DNA of 39,367 nt from an uncultured Bacilli bacterium (GTDB taxonomy: Bacteria; Bacillota_I; Bacilli_A; RF39; UBA660): contig CAKPPI010000005.1 of the NCBI GenBank assembly GCA_934177545.1, forward strand, positions 1 through 39,367, in the 5' to 3' direction. Below, piece after piece: positions 24,736 through 32,411 of this stretch. The translations under genes were made by a program, and so were the position numbers. Numbering within the stretch: the first letter of the stretch is position 1; the number at the start of each line of letters is the position of its first letter. A model generated the notes under the pieces. It was not told the DNA's origin, did no database searches, and saw only the letters and a program-made list of their open reading frames with translations.

Positions 24736-25257
24736 ATGAATAAAGTAATATTAATAGGTCGATTAACAAGAGACCCTGAGTTACGTTATACTGGTAGTAA
24801 TACACCAGTAGCAACCTTTAGTCTTGCTGTAAATCGTTCATTTACTAATCAAAATGGCGAAAGGGAAGCAGACTTTATTAACTGTGTAGTTTGGAGAAAA
24901 CTAGCAGAAACAGTTAAAAACTATTTATCTCAAGGTAGTCAAGTGGCAGTAGAAGGTAGAATTCAAACTAGAAGCTATGATGATCAAAATGGTCAAAGAA
25001 GATATGTTACTGAAGTTGTGGTTGAAAATATAGATTTTGTTGGTACAAAAAGAGATAATTCTCAAGCAACACAACAACCAAGCTTTAATAGTCAACCAGT
25101 TCCTTCTAGTTTCAATAATCAACCATCTACCAATGATGCTACTACTCCTTATGATTTTAGTGCTACATCGGCTCCTACAGGTACAAATGTATCAAGTGAT
25201 CCTTATACTGAATTTGGCTCTAATATCGAGATAAATGATGACGAATTACCATTTTAA
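24736..25257 (+). CDS. ssb: Single-stranded DNA-binding protein
   Basis: 173-residue tetrameric OB-fold protein that coats ssDNA at forks. Seen: [39 protein letters not shown], the OB core [20 protein letters not shown], a flexible Gln/Ser/Pro/Thr-rich linker (about 112-165) and the acidic interaction tip INDDELPF that binds partner proteins. Located between rpsF and rpsR, as in B. subtilis ssbA. Confidence 0.97.
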   Translation: MNKVILIGRLTRDPELRYTGSNTPVATFSLAVNRSFTNQNGEREADFINCVVWRKLAETVKNYLSQGSQVAVEGRIQTRSYDDQNGQRRYVTEVVVENIDFVGTKRDNSQATQQPSFNSQPVPSSFNNQPSTNDATTPYDFSATSAPTGTNVSSDPYTEFGSNIEINDDELPF

Positions 25258-25272
25258 AAAGGAGGTTAAGTT

Positions 25273-25488
25273 ATGGCAGAATTTTATCGTAAGAAGAAAA
25301 AAGTATGCTTAATGTGTCAAGGAAAAACTTTTGATTATAAAGATGTTGATATTTTAAGAAAATACATTAACGAAAGAGGAAAAATATTACCTCGTCGTGT
25401 TACAGGTGCTTGTGCAAAACATCAACGTGTTATAGCTAATGAAATTAAAAGAGCACGTGCAATTGCATTATTACCATTTACAAAATAA
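25273..25488 (+). CDS. rpsR: 30S ribosomal protein bS18
   Basis: 71-residue basic ribosomal protein. Seen: [20 protein letters not shown] (two N-terminal Cys of a zinc-ribbon-like CxxC), the [20 protein letters not shown] core, and [29 protein letters not shown] precedes it by five bases. Last gene of the rpsF operon. Confidence 0.97.
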   Translation: MAEFYRKKKKVCLMCQGKTFDYKDVDILRKYINERGKILPRRVTGACAKHQRVIANEIKRARAIALLPFTK

Positions 25489-25494
25489 TATTTT

Positions 25495-25523
25495 AAAGTT
25501 GGGACTTTTGGTTTCAACTTTTT
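25495..25523 (+). terminator. Terminator after rpsR
   Basis: AAAGTTG, 13-base loop, CAACTTT then TT. A moderate stem seven bases past the rpsR stop. Confidence 0.6.
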
Positions 25524-25557
25524 ATGTTGAAAATGATATTAATCTTATGAAGATAGT

Positions 25558-25628
25558 TTGCTTTTTAATGTTAAAAATGATATATTATAACTGTAATTTA
25601 TTAAGAAGAATTAACATCTTCTTTTTTT
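25558..25628 (+). promoter_or_regulatory. Promoter and attenuator-like hairpin before the gdpP-like gene
   Basis: TTGCTT (25558-25563), 17 bp, TATATT (25581-25586), then a hairpin AAGAAGA/TCTTCTT (25603-25623) ending in a run of eight T's up to 25628, all before the gene's SD at 25641. Promoter followed at once by a terminator-shaped stem resembles a 5' attenuator, but no sensing domain has room to fold. Confidence 0.5.
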
Positions 25629-25651
25629 AAAATTGGATAGAGGTGGTTGTT

Positions 25652-26641
25652 TTGAAAATTGGTGAAAAGAAAAAAGAGTTAAAGAAACTGATTCGTGGTG
25701 CTAAGACTATATTTATAATGGCTCATAAAAATTTAGATTTAGATGCTTTAGGCAGTTCTATAGGTTTATATTCAATTTTAGAGAAGCAAAGAAAGAATTG
25801 TTATTTAGTAATAAATGATAAAGAACATGAGTTAGGCGTTGAAAAAGTATTAAGAGAATTAGATGGATGTTTACAAATAATCACAGGAAAAGAAGTAGAA
25901 GATAACTTGTATTTACGTAATAAACGTAATCTTTTATTTATACTAGACACTAATAAGAAAGAATTAGTTCAAGATAATGCTATCATATCCCTATTTGATG
26001 AAGATAAAGTAGTAATTTTAGATCATCATGAATTGGGGGAAACATCAATTTCTTGTCCTAATAGAATAATTGATAATACTGCTTCTAGTACTTGTGAGAT
26101 GATAACAAACTTAATAGAAGCTTATAATTCACCAATAGATCCATACTATGCAACTCTAATATTATCTGGAATAGTTTTAGACACTAATAATTTTACCCTT
26201 AAAACTAATAGTGAAACATATTATAGTGCTTATTACTTATCTTGTATGGGAGCTAGTACTACTAAAGTTCAATATCTATTAAAACAAGATTTAAAAGATT
26301 ATATGGAACGTCAAAAATTAATTACTAATGTAGAGATAATTAATGATAAAATAGCTATTGCAAAGGGAAGTAGTTATTCCATTTATAGAAGAGAAGACTT
26401 AGCTAAGATAGCTGATACTTTACTTTTCTTTAATGATATAGAATTATCTTTTGTAATTGCTAAAACAGCTAATAATGTAACCTCTATTAGTGGACGAAGT
26501 ATTGGTAAAAAAAGTATTGCTAATATATTATCTAGAATAGGTGGAGGAGGAGATAAAATGGGAGGAGCTGCTCAATTTGAGAATCTTCCAATCAGTAAAG
26601 TCTCTGAAAAATTAAATCAAGCAATTAAGGAGGAAGAATAA
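25652..26641 (+). CDS. DHH-DHHA1 phosphodiesterase, GdpP-like without membrane/PAS/GGDEF part
   Basis: Likely hydrolyses c-di-AMP and/or short linear dinucleotides. TTG 25652 ([13 protein letters not shown]) is preferred: AGGTGG lies five bases upstream. 329 residues against about 660 for full GdpP. Seen: DHH domain motif [22 protein letters not shown], the DHH motif [19 protein letters not shown], and motif IV around [14 protein letters not shown]; then a DHHA1 domain with [12 protein letters not shown] and [13 protein letters not shown]. Position before rplI-dnaB is exactly that of gdpP in B. subtilis, so it reads as a GdpP ortholog stripped of its two membrane helices, heme-PAS and degenerate GGDEF. 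The DHHA1 GGGH motif has Asp in place of His. A stand-alone DhhP/NrnA-type enzyme is the alternative. Confidence 0.88.
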   Translation: MKIGEKKKELKKLIRGAKTIFIMAHKNLDLDALGSSIGLYSILEKQRKNCYLVINDKEHELGVEKVLRELDGCLQIITGKEVEDNLYLRNKRNLLFILDTNKKELVQDNAIISLFDEDKVVILDHHELGETSISCPNRIIDNTASSTCEMITNLIEAYNSPIDPYYATLILSGIVLDTNNFTLKTNSETYYSAYYLSCMGASTTKVQYLLKQDLKDYMERQKLITNVEIINDKIAIAKGSSYSIYRREDLAKIADTLLFFNDIELSFVIAKTANNVTSISGRSIGKKSIANILSRIGGGGDKMGGAAQFENLPISKVSEKLNQAIKEEE

Positions 26642-27081
26642 TGAGAGTAATTTTTCGTCAAGATGTAAAAGGGGTAGGAAAGAAAGATGAAATTAAAGAA
26701 GTAAAAGATGGTTATGCTATTAATTTTCTAATTAAAAAGAATCTTGCTGTAGTAGCTAATCAAGAAAACTTAGACAACCTAAAGAAAGAACAAGCTATAA
26801 GAAAAGAAAATCATAATAAAGCTAAGAAAGAAGCAATGGAAGAAAAAGCTAAATTAGAAAAATTAGTTTTAACTTTTAAAGTAAAAACTGGTGAAGGTGA
26901 CCGTGTCTTTGGAAGTGTTAGTCAAAAACAAATAAAAGAAGAATTAAAGAATAATGGATACAATATAGATAAAAACCAAATTAAATTACAAGATTCACTA
27001 TCATCTTTAGGTTTTCATAAGATAGAAATAGAATTATATAAAGAAGTTAGTGCTATTGTAAAAGTTCATTTAGTAAAGTAG
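26641..27081 (+). CDS. rplI: 50S ribosomal protein bL9
   Basis: 146-residue primary ribosomal protein with N- and C-terminal globular domains joined by a long helix. Seen: [36 protein letters not shown], the central charged helix, and [19 protein letters not shown]. The ATG shares one base with the upstream stop (TAATG), so it is coupled to the phosphodiesterase gene, an arrangement kept from gdpP-rplI. Confidence 0.97.
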   Translation: MRVIFRQDVKGVGKKDEIKEVKDGYAINFLIKKNLAVVANQENLDNLKKEQAIRKENHNKAKKEAMEEKAKLEKLVLTFKVKTGEGDRVFGSVSQKQIKEELKNNGYNIDKNQIKLQDSLSSLGFHKIEIELYKEVSAIVKVHLVK

Positions 27082-27099
27082 AAGTAAAGGAGGAAGTTT

Positions 27100-28446
27100 A
27101 TGGCCTTAAGAGAATTACCACATAATAAAGAAGCTGAAATGAGTGTATTAGGTTCTTGTTTTTTATCAACAGATGCCGCTACACTTGCTCTAGAAAATTT
27201 ATCAGAAGCTAGTTTTTTTGATACTAGAAATGCCAAAATCTTTAAGGCTTTTCAAAACTTACATGAAGAAAAAACTCCTTTAGATTTAACAACAGTTACA
27301 ACAGAACTTACTAGAATGAATGCTTTAACAGAGGCTGGTGGTGTTTCTTATTTAACAGAAATAATTGAGTTTGTTCCAACTGCCAGTAATATAGATTATT
27401 ATATCAAAGAAGTAGATAAAACAGCTCTTTTACGAGGATTAATAGAAACAGCTACTAATATAGTAACATTAGGTTATAATCAAGAAGAAAATGTTAATGA
27501 TGTGTTAGACCAAGCAGAAAAACAGATACTAAATATTGCTAAAAATAGAAAAAGTGGAGAGTTTCAAAGTATTCAAGATGTGTTAATAAAAACCCAAGAA
27601 GACTTAGAAAAATTAGCTGAATCTAAAGGAGAAGTAACAGGTATTGCTACTGGTTGGTATGACTTTGATAAGTTAACAGCAGGTCTTCATGAAAATGAAA
27701 TGATTATAATAGCTGCTCGTCCTGGTATGGGTAAAACTGCCTTTGCTCTTAATCTTGCTACTTATGTAACCACTCACTCTGATAGTACTGTAGCAGTATT
27801 CAACTTAGAAATGGGAGCTAGTCAGTTAGCAAATCGTATAATCTCCTCACTTGGTCAAATAGAAGGCTATAAGATGAGAACAGGTAAATTATTAAATCAA
27901 GATTGGAAAAGATTTAATGAAGCGACTACTCAATTATCTAAAGCTAAACTTTATATAGATGATACACCAGGAATAACTATTGGTGAAATAAGAGCCAAGT
28001 GTAGAAGATTAGCAAGTTCTACTGATGGACTTAACCTAGTAATAATCGACTACTTACAGTTAATTTCTGGGGGAAAGAACTATGGTAGCAATAGACAACA
28101 AGAGGTAGCTGATATTTCTCGTAGCTTAAAAACTCTTGCTATGGAGTTACATATACCGATAATAGCCCTTGCTCAGTTATCACGTAGTGTTGAAGGAAGA
28201 GAAGATAAAAGACCAATGCTTTCAGACTTACGTGAATCTGGTTCTATTGAGCAGGATGCTGACTTAGTAGGATTCCTATATAGAGATGATTACTATAATA
28301 AAGAAGCTAAAAAAGATGCAACTAGTATTAGTGAATTTATTATTGCTAAGCATAGAAATGGTCCTCAAGCTACTATTCAGTTATTATTTAAAAAAGATAC
28401 ATCAACCTTTCTTAATATGACTAAAGGACCAGAAGAGGAGGAATAA
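27100..28446 (+). CDS. dnaB: Replicative DNA helicase DnaB (B. subtilis DnaC)
   Basis: Hexameric RecA-fold helicase of the replication fork, 448 residues. Seen: the N-terminal DnaB-N domain (LPHNKEAEMSVLGSCFL), Walker A ARPGMGKTAFALN, FNLEMGASQLANRI, Walker B NLVIIDYLQLISGG, RQQEVADISRSLKTLA, the SGSIEQDADLVGFLYRDDY block, and AKHRNGPQAT near the end. No intein. SD AAAGGAGG. Same unit as rplI. Confidence 0.97.
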   Translation: MALRELPHNKEAEMSVLGSCFLSTDAATLALENLSEASFFDTRNAKIFKAFQNLHEEKTPLDLTTVTTELTRMNALTEAGGVSYLTEIIEFVPTASNIDYYIKEVDKTALLRGLIETATNIVTLGYNQEENVNDVLDQAEKQILNIAKNRKSGEFQSIQDVLIKTQEDLEKLAESKGEVTGIATGWYDFDKLTAGLHENEMIIIAARPGMGKTAFALNLATYVTTHSDSTVAVFNLEMGASQLANRIISSLGQIEGYKMRTGKLLNQDWKRFNEATTQLSKAKLYIDDTPGITIGEIRAKCRRLASSTDGLNLVIIDYLQLISGGKNYGSNRQQEVADISRSLKTLAMELHIPIIALAQLSRSVEGREDKRPMLSDLRESGSIEQDADLVGFLYRDDYYNKEAKKDATSISEFIIAKHRNGPQATIQLLFKKDTSTFLNMTKGPEEEE

Positions 28447-28447
28447 A

Positions 28448-29947
28448 ATGGGGAAAAAGATATTAGGTATAAGTTTTGCACTAGTTATAAGTTTCTTATT
28501 AGTTTTCTTTTGTCCTACATCTAAAGCAAAAGAGCCACAAGAAGTATATAGAGTTTATCTAAAAGGAAAATCACTAGGATTAATAGAAAATAAAGAAAAA
28601 TTAGAGCAATATATAGATAAAGAACAAGAAAAAATTAAAAATAAATATAAAGTAGATAAAGTTTATGCTCCAGAAGATTTAAAAATAGAAAAAGAAATAA
28701 CGTATCAAGAAAAGATTTCTACTACTAAACAAATATATGATAAATTAGCAGATTTAGAGTCATTTACAATAAATGGTTATGCTATTAAGATTAAAGGGAT
28801 AGATACAGTTAATGAACAAGGAGAAAAAGTAAAAGGAGTAGACCAGACAATTTATGTTTTAGATAAAGATGTTTTTACAAAGGCTATGGATAAAACTATT
28901 AGATCATTTGTTAATAATGATGATTATGAAAAATATCTAAACAATAAACAAAAAGAAATTAAAGATACAGGTACGATAATAGAAAATGTTTATATAGATA
29001 ATAAAATATCAGTTAAGAATACTAAAGTACCTGTTGATAAAACTATTTATGAAAACGTTGATGATTTAAGTAAGTATTTATTATTTGGTACTTTAGATGA
29101 ATATCAAAAGTATACTGTTCAAGATGGAGATACTATTACTGATATAGCTTTTAATAATAAACTATCTGATAAGGAATTTTTAATTGCAAACCCATCATTT
29201 AAAGATGAAAATAGTCTATTGTTTACCGGACAACAAGTAACTATTAATATTATTAAGCCACAATTTAGATTAGTAGAAGTTGATCATACAGTTTTTGATC
29301 AAGAGATAAAATACGATACAGAAGTTAAGTATGATGAAAATAAGATGGCTGGAACAGAAGAAGTTACTCAAAAAGGAGAAAATGGTCTTCAAAGAGTTAC
29401 TAGTAAGATACAAAAAGTTAATGGGCAAATAGAAAGCTCTGTAATTAATGAAAGTGCTACTGAAAGACTAAAAGAACCAGTTAAAGAAATAATAGTTAAA
29501 GGTAAAAAACAAAATTCTTATTCATCTGGCATAGATATAACAGGTACAACTAAAGTAGAGGGTTATTGGAAGTGGCCTACAGCAACACCATATACTATTA
29601 ATAGTCCTTATGGTTATCGTTGGGGAGTATTACATGATGGAGTAGATATTGGTGGTGGATATGGTTCACCTATTTATGCAGCTAATAATGGAGTGGTAGT
29701 ACAATCTAGTTCTAAATATGATAATGGTCAATTTGTAGTAATTAATCATAATAACGGTTATTATACAATGTATGCTCATTTATCAGCACGATATGTAAAA
29801 GTAGGACAAAATGTTTCTATTGGTCAACAAATTGGAGCAATGGGAAAAAGTGGTTTTGCAACAGGAACACATTTACACTTTGGACTTTTCAGGGGATTTC
29901 CTTACCGAAGAGGATCAACATCATTACAACCACTTAGTTTATTCTAA
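28448..29947 (+). CDS. Secreted LysM/G5/M23 cell-wall metallopeptidase
   Basis: Exported, probably membrane-anchored, peptidoglycan endopeptidase of 499 residues. N-terminal signal or anchor (GISFALVISFLLVFF, 7-21, then PTSKAKEP). Residues 30-220 show no domain I recognise. LysM at about 221-268 (YTVQDGDTITDIAFNNK), G5 at about 272-352, M23 at about 385-490. Zinc ligands of M23 are visible: His396 and Asp400 in LHDGVDIG, and His477 in THLHFGL, with His444 (MYAHLS) and His475 as catalytic candidates. The fold is complete, so it should be active. One base separates it from dnaB and its stop touches the walJ ATG. The tight linkage of a cell-wall hydrolase with the helicase gene recurs in Gram-positives; a direct functional tie is not shown. 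Confidence 0.92.
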   Translation: MGKKILGISFALVISFLLVFFCPTSKAKEPQEVYRVYLKGKSLGLIENKEKLEQYIDKEQEKIKNKYKVDKVYAPEDLKIEKEITYQEKISTTKQIYDKLADLESFTINGYAIKIKGIDTVNEQGEKVKGVDQTIYVLDKDVFTKAMDKTIRSFVNNDDYEKYLNNKQKEIKDTGTIIENVYIDNKISVKNTKVPVDKTIYENVDDLSKYLLFGTLDEYQKYTVQDGDTITDIAFNNKLSDKEFLIANPSFKDENSLLFTGQQVTINIIKPQFRLVEVDHTVFDQEIKYDTEVKYDENKMAGTEEVTQKGENGLQRVTSKIQKVNGQIESSVINESATERLKEPVKEIIVKGKKQNSYSSGIDITGTTKVEGYWKWPTATPYTINSPYGYRWGVLHDGVDIGGGYGSPIYAANNGVVVQSSSKYDNGQFVVINHNNGYYTMYAHLSARYVKVGQNVSIGQQIGAMGKSGFATGTHLHFGLFRGFPYRRGSTSLQPLSLF

Positions 29948-30699
29948 TGAAAATAATAACACTAGCGAGTGGTTCCAAAGGAAATACTTCTTATATAGAA
30001 GTAGGAAATACTCGCTTTCTTATTGATATAGGAATTACTTATAGACATTTATTAGAAAGATTAGAAGAGATTGGTAAAAGTATTGATGATATAGATGCTC
30101 TACTTATTACGCATACTCACTCTGACCATATCAAAGGATTAAAAGTTTTTGTAAAACATAATAATATACCAGTTTATATAAGAGAAGAAATGTATAAAGA
30201 ATTAAAAGAAATATTACCTAAAGAGAAGATAGAATTATATAGTGATAAAATGCATCTTAAGGATGTAACTATAGATTTAGTGCATACATCACATGATGCT
30301 CCTGGTTCGGTTGGATTTTTAATAAACAATAGCTTGGTTTATATTACTGATACGGGTTATATTAATGAAAAGTATTATGATTTATTATCTAATAGAGAGA
30401 TATACTATATAGAAAGTAATCATGATGAGCAGATGCTTTTGACAGGACCTTATCCACATTATTTAAAACAAAGAATATTAAGTGATAAAGGACATCTATC
30501 TAATGGAGCGACGGCTAGTTATTTAGAAAAGTTTATTGGTTCTAATACTAAGTATATTATTTTAGCTCATATAAGTGAGACAAATAATACTAAAGAGTTG
30601 GCATTAGAGACTACTAAAGAAGCATTAGCAAAGACAGTTTATAGTCCTAAAATAGTAGTGGCATCACAAGAAGAGTTAGGAGAGGTAGTGGAAGTTTAA
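29947..30699 (+). CDS. walJ: WalJ/YycJ metallo-beta-lactamase-fold hydrolase
   Basis: 250-residue metallo-hydrolase of the YycJ family, implicated in coordination of cell division with replication and in mismatch repair/nuclease functions. Seen: ASGSKGNTSYIEVG, metal-binding THTHSDH (55-61), TSHDAPGSVGFLI, ITDTGYI, ESNHDEQML and the late LAHISETNNT. Next to rlmH as in the B. subtilis wal locus, but here without walR/K/H/I upstream in this window. One-base overlaps on both sides (TAATG). Confidence 0.93.
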   Translation: MKIITLASGSKGNTSYIEVGNTRFLIDIGITYRHLLERLEEIGKSIDDIDALLITHTHSDHIKGLKVFVKHNNIPVYIREEMYKELKEILPKEKIELYSDKMHLKDVTIDLVHTSHDAPGSVGFLINNSLVYITDTGYINEKYYDLLSNREIYYIESNHDEQMLLTGPYPHYLKQRILSDKGHLSNGATASYLEKFIGSNTKYIILAHISETNNTKELALETTKEALAKTVYSPKIVVASQEELGEVVEV

Positions 30700-31154
30700 T
30701 GATAAAGTTAGTTGTTGTTGGTAAAGTAAAAGAAAAATACTTTACTGATGCTATTAAAGAATATGCAAAAAGATTAAGTAAATATACGAAACTAAATATT
30801 ATAGAAGTAGCAGATTGTGGAATTGAGGAAATAGAGAAATCATTAAAAATAGAAAAAGAAGCGATAATGAGACATCTTACTCTTAAAGATTATATTATTT
30901 TGCTAGATGTTAAAGGAAAAGAGATGACATCAGTAGAGATGGCTAACTTATTAGCAGAAAGAGAAATGAATAATAGTAATATAACATTTATCATTGGTGG
31001 TAGTAATGGCTTTCATGAAGATATTTATTCACTAGCTAAAGAAAGATGGTCTTTTTCTAAGTTAACATTTCCTCATCAACTATTTAGGGTAATGTTTTTA
31101 GAACAACTATATCGAACATATAAAATAAGAAATAATGAAAAGTATCATAAGTAG
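30699..31154 (+). CDS. rlmH: 23S rRNA (pseudouridine-1915-N3) methyltransferase RlmH
   Basis: SPOUT-fold methyltransferase acting on assembled 70S ribosomes. 151 residues against the usual 155-159. Seen: MIKLVVVGKVKEKYF, YAKRLSKYTKLNIIEVAD, the cofactor-binding FIIGGSNGFHEDI, LTFPHQLFRVMFLEQLYR, and NNEKYHK at the end, matching the family's GxPYHK terminus. A stop then lies 10 bp before the ung ATG. Confidence 0.96.
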   Translation: MIKLVVVGKVKEKYFTDAIKEYAKRLSKYTKLNIIEVADCGIEEIEKSLKIEKEAIMRHLTLKDYIILLDVKGKEMTSVEMANLLAEREMNNSNITFIIGGSNGFHEDIYSLAKERWSFSKLTFPHQLFRVMFLEQLYRTYKIRNNEKYHK

Positions 31155-31164
31155 AGGTGTAATA

Positions 31165-31836
31165 ATGATAGGTAATGATTGGGATGAACATTTAAAGAAA
31201 GAGTATGGTAAACCATATTTTCAAGAATTATTAAAATTTGTGGATGATGAATATCATCAAAAAGAAATATATCCAAAGAAGAATGAAATATTTAATGCTT
31301 TTAGAAATACAACTTATAAAGATACAAAAGTAGTAATCTTAGGGCAAGACCCTTATCATGGAGTTAATCAAGCACAAGGACTTTCTTTCTCAGTAAGAGA
31401 TGGGTTAAGGAAACCACCAAGTTTAGTTAATATCTTTAAAGAATTAGAAAGTGACTTAGGAATACCTTTTCCAGAAAAAAATAGTTTACTACCTTGGGCT
31501 AGAGAAGGAGTATTACTATTAAACAGTGTTTTAACTGTTGAGAAAGATAAAGCAGCATCACATAGTCATCGAGGTTGGGAAGAGTTTACAGATAAAGTTA
31601 TAGAAGAAGTAAATAAAAAAGAAGAACCTGTTGTTTTCATTTTTTGGGGTAATTATGCTAGAGCAAAAAAAGTATTAATAACTAATCCTAAACATTTAGT
31701 TCTAGAATCTGCTCATCCATCACCATTTTCTGCATATAATGGATTTTTTGGTAGTAGACCATTTTCTAAGACTAATGAGTTTTTAATAGCTAATGGAATA
31801 AAACCAATAGATTGGAACATAGAAAAAGACCTTTAG
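31165..31836 (+). CDS. ung: Uracil-DNA glycosylase
   Basis: Removes uracil from DNA (base excision repair, family 1). ATG 31165 has AGAGGTG six bases upstream; an earlier ATG inside rlmH lacks one. 223 residues. Seen: active-site motif GQDPYHGVNQAQGLSFSV with catalytic Asp62, the PSLVNIFKEL block, LLLNSVLTVEKDKAASH, FIFWGNYARAKK, and the DNA-intercalation motif HPSPFSAYNGFFGS with its conserved His and Ser-Pro. Ends the dnaB-M23-walJ-rlmH-ung run, facing lemA. Confidence 0.97.
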   Translation: MIGNDWDEHLKKEYGKPYFQELLKFVDDEYHQKEIYPKKNEIFNAFRNTTYKDTKVVILGQDPYHGVNQAQGLSFSVRDGLRKPPSLVNIFKELESDLGIPFPEKNSLLPWAREGVLLLNSVLTVEKDKAASHSHRGWEEFTDKVIEEVNKKEEPVVFIFWGNYARAKKVLITNPKHLVLESAHPSPFSAYNGFFGSRPFSKTNEFLIANGIKPIDWNIEKDL

Positions 31837-31840
31837 GTCT
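31823..31840 (-). terminator. Terminator of the lemA-like gene, overlapping ung
   Basis: On the minus strand AGACC, loop TAAA, GGTCT, then a T-run (31827-31823). It covers the ung stop codon. Confidence 0.7.
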
Positions 31841-32354
31841 ACTTAGAGAGAATTGCAAAAGATTCTCTTTTTTCTATCTTATAAATATCTAACTCTTTAA
31901 AATGAGAAAATAAACTTACAATATTACTAGGAAATTTATGAATATAGTTATTAATTTCTACAGCATTATCATTATAATATTTTAGGACCCCTTTTAAGTC
32001 ACATTCATTATCATCAAATCGCTCGATTAAATTGCTAATCTTCTTATTAGCCTCATATTCTTCAGCATCAGCTTCTTTTAGTAATTTGTTACCAAGAGAA
32101 CTTAGTTCAATATAACATTGATGTTTACTTATCTCTTTTTTCTTAAACTCTTCTAATTCCTTTTCCATATCTTTATCAATAATTTTAGCAATCTTTAAAA
32201 GTATTTCTATTTTCTTTTCAAGGATTAATTCAATATTATTATTAGCTTCTTCTACTTTTAGAAAGTAAAAATTAAATTTATTTTTATAATATAAGAAATT
32301 TATCACTAATAATAAAATAACTAAAAGTACTAATCCTATTATTAAATATATCAT
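31839..32354 (-). CDS. LemA-family membrane protein
   Basis: 171 residues with one N-terminal membrane segment (about 3-21, LIIGLVLLVILLLVINFLY) and a predicted helical-bundle ectodomain or cytoplasmic part. The family signature is at the end: YYNDNAVEINNYIHKFPSNIVSLF, matching the LemA motif YN-x2-V-x-YN-x4-FP-x2-L. Before it, two long charged helices (KKIEILLKIAKIIDKDME and RFDDNECDL) as in LemA. Function is unknown in most bacteria. It is encoded against the direction of replication together with the next gene; its promoter is not obvious in the 57-bp gap. The usual RNLLANTRE-like part is poorly conserved. Confidence 0.8.
   Translation of the reverse strand: MIYLIIGLVLLVILLLVINFLYYKNKFNFYFLKVEEANNNIELILEKKIEILLKIAKIIDKDMEKELEEFKKKEISKHQCYIELSSLGNKLLKEADAEEYEANKKISNLIERFDDNECDLKGVLKYYNDNAVEINNYIHKFPSNIVSLFSHFKELDIYKIEKRESFAILSK
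31847..31873 (+). terminator. Terminator of ung, inside the lemA-like gene
   Basis: AGAGAAT (31847-31853), loop TGCAAAAG, ATTCTCT (31862-31868), then T's to 31873. The T-run lies in the last codons of the convergent gene. Confidence 0.75.
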
Positions 32355-32384
32355 CTTATCACATCCTAAATGGATTATATCAAA

Positions 32385-32410
32385 GAAAAAAGAAGATTAC
32401 AATTGTCTTC
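32385..32410 (-). terminator. Terminator after the class A PBP
   Basis: On the minus strand GAAGA, loop CAATTGTAA, TCTTC, followed by six T's. Short stem but good U-tract; it starts a few bases past the stop. Confidence 0.65.
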
Positions 32411-32411
32411 C

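Noticed and set aside
25448..25465. CACGTG core in rpsR as an additional parS
   Set aside because: Only the central six bases match; the flanks (AGAG and CAAT) lack the GTTT/AAAC arms.
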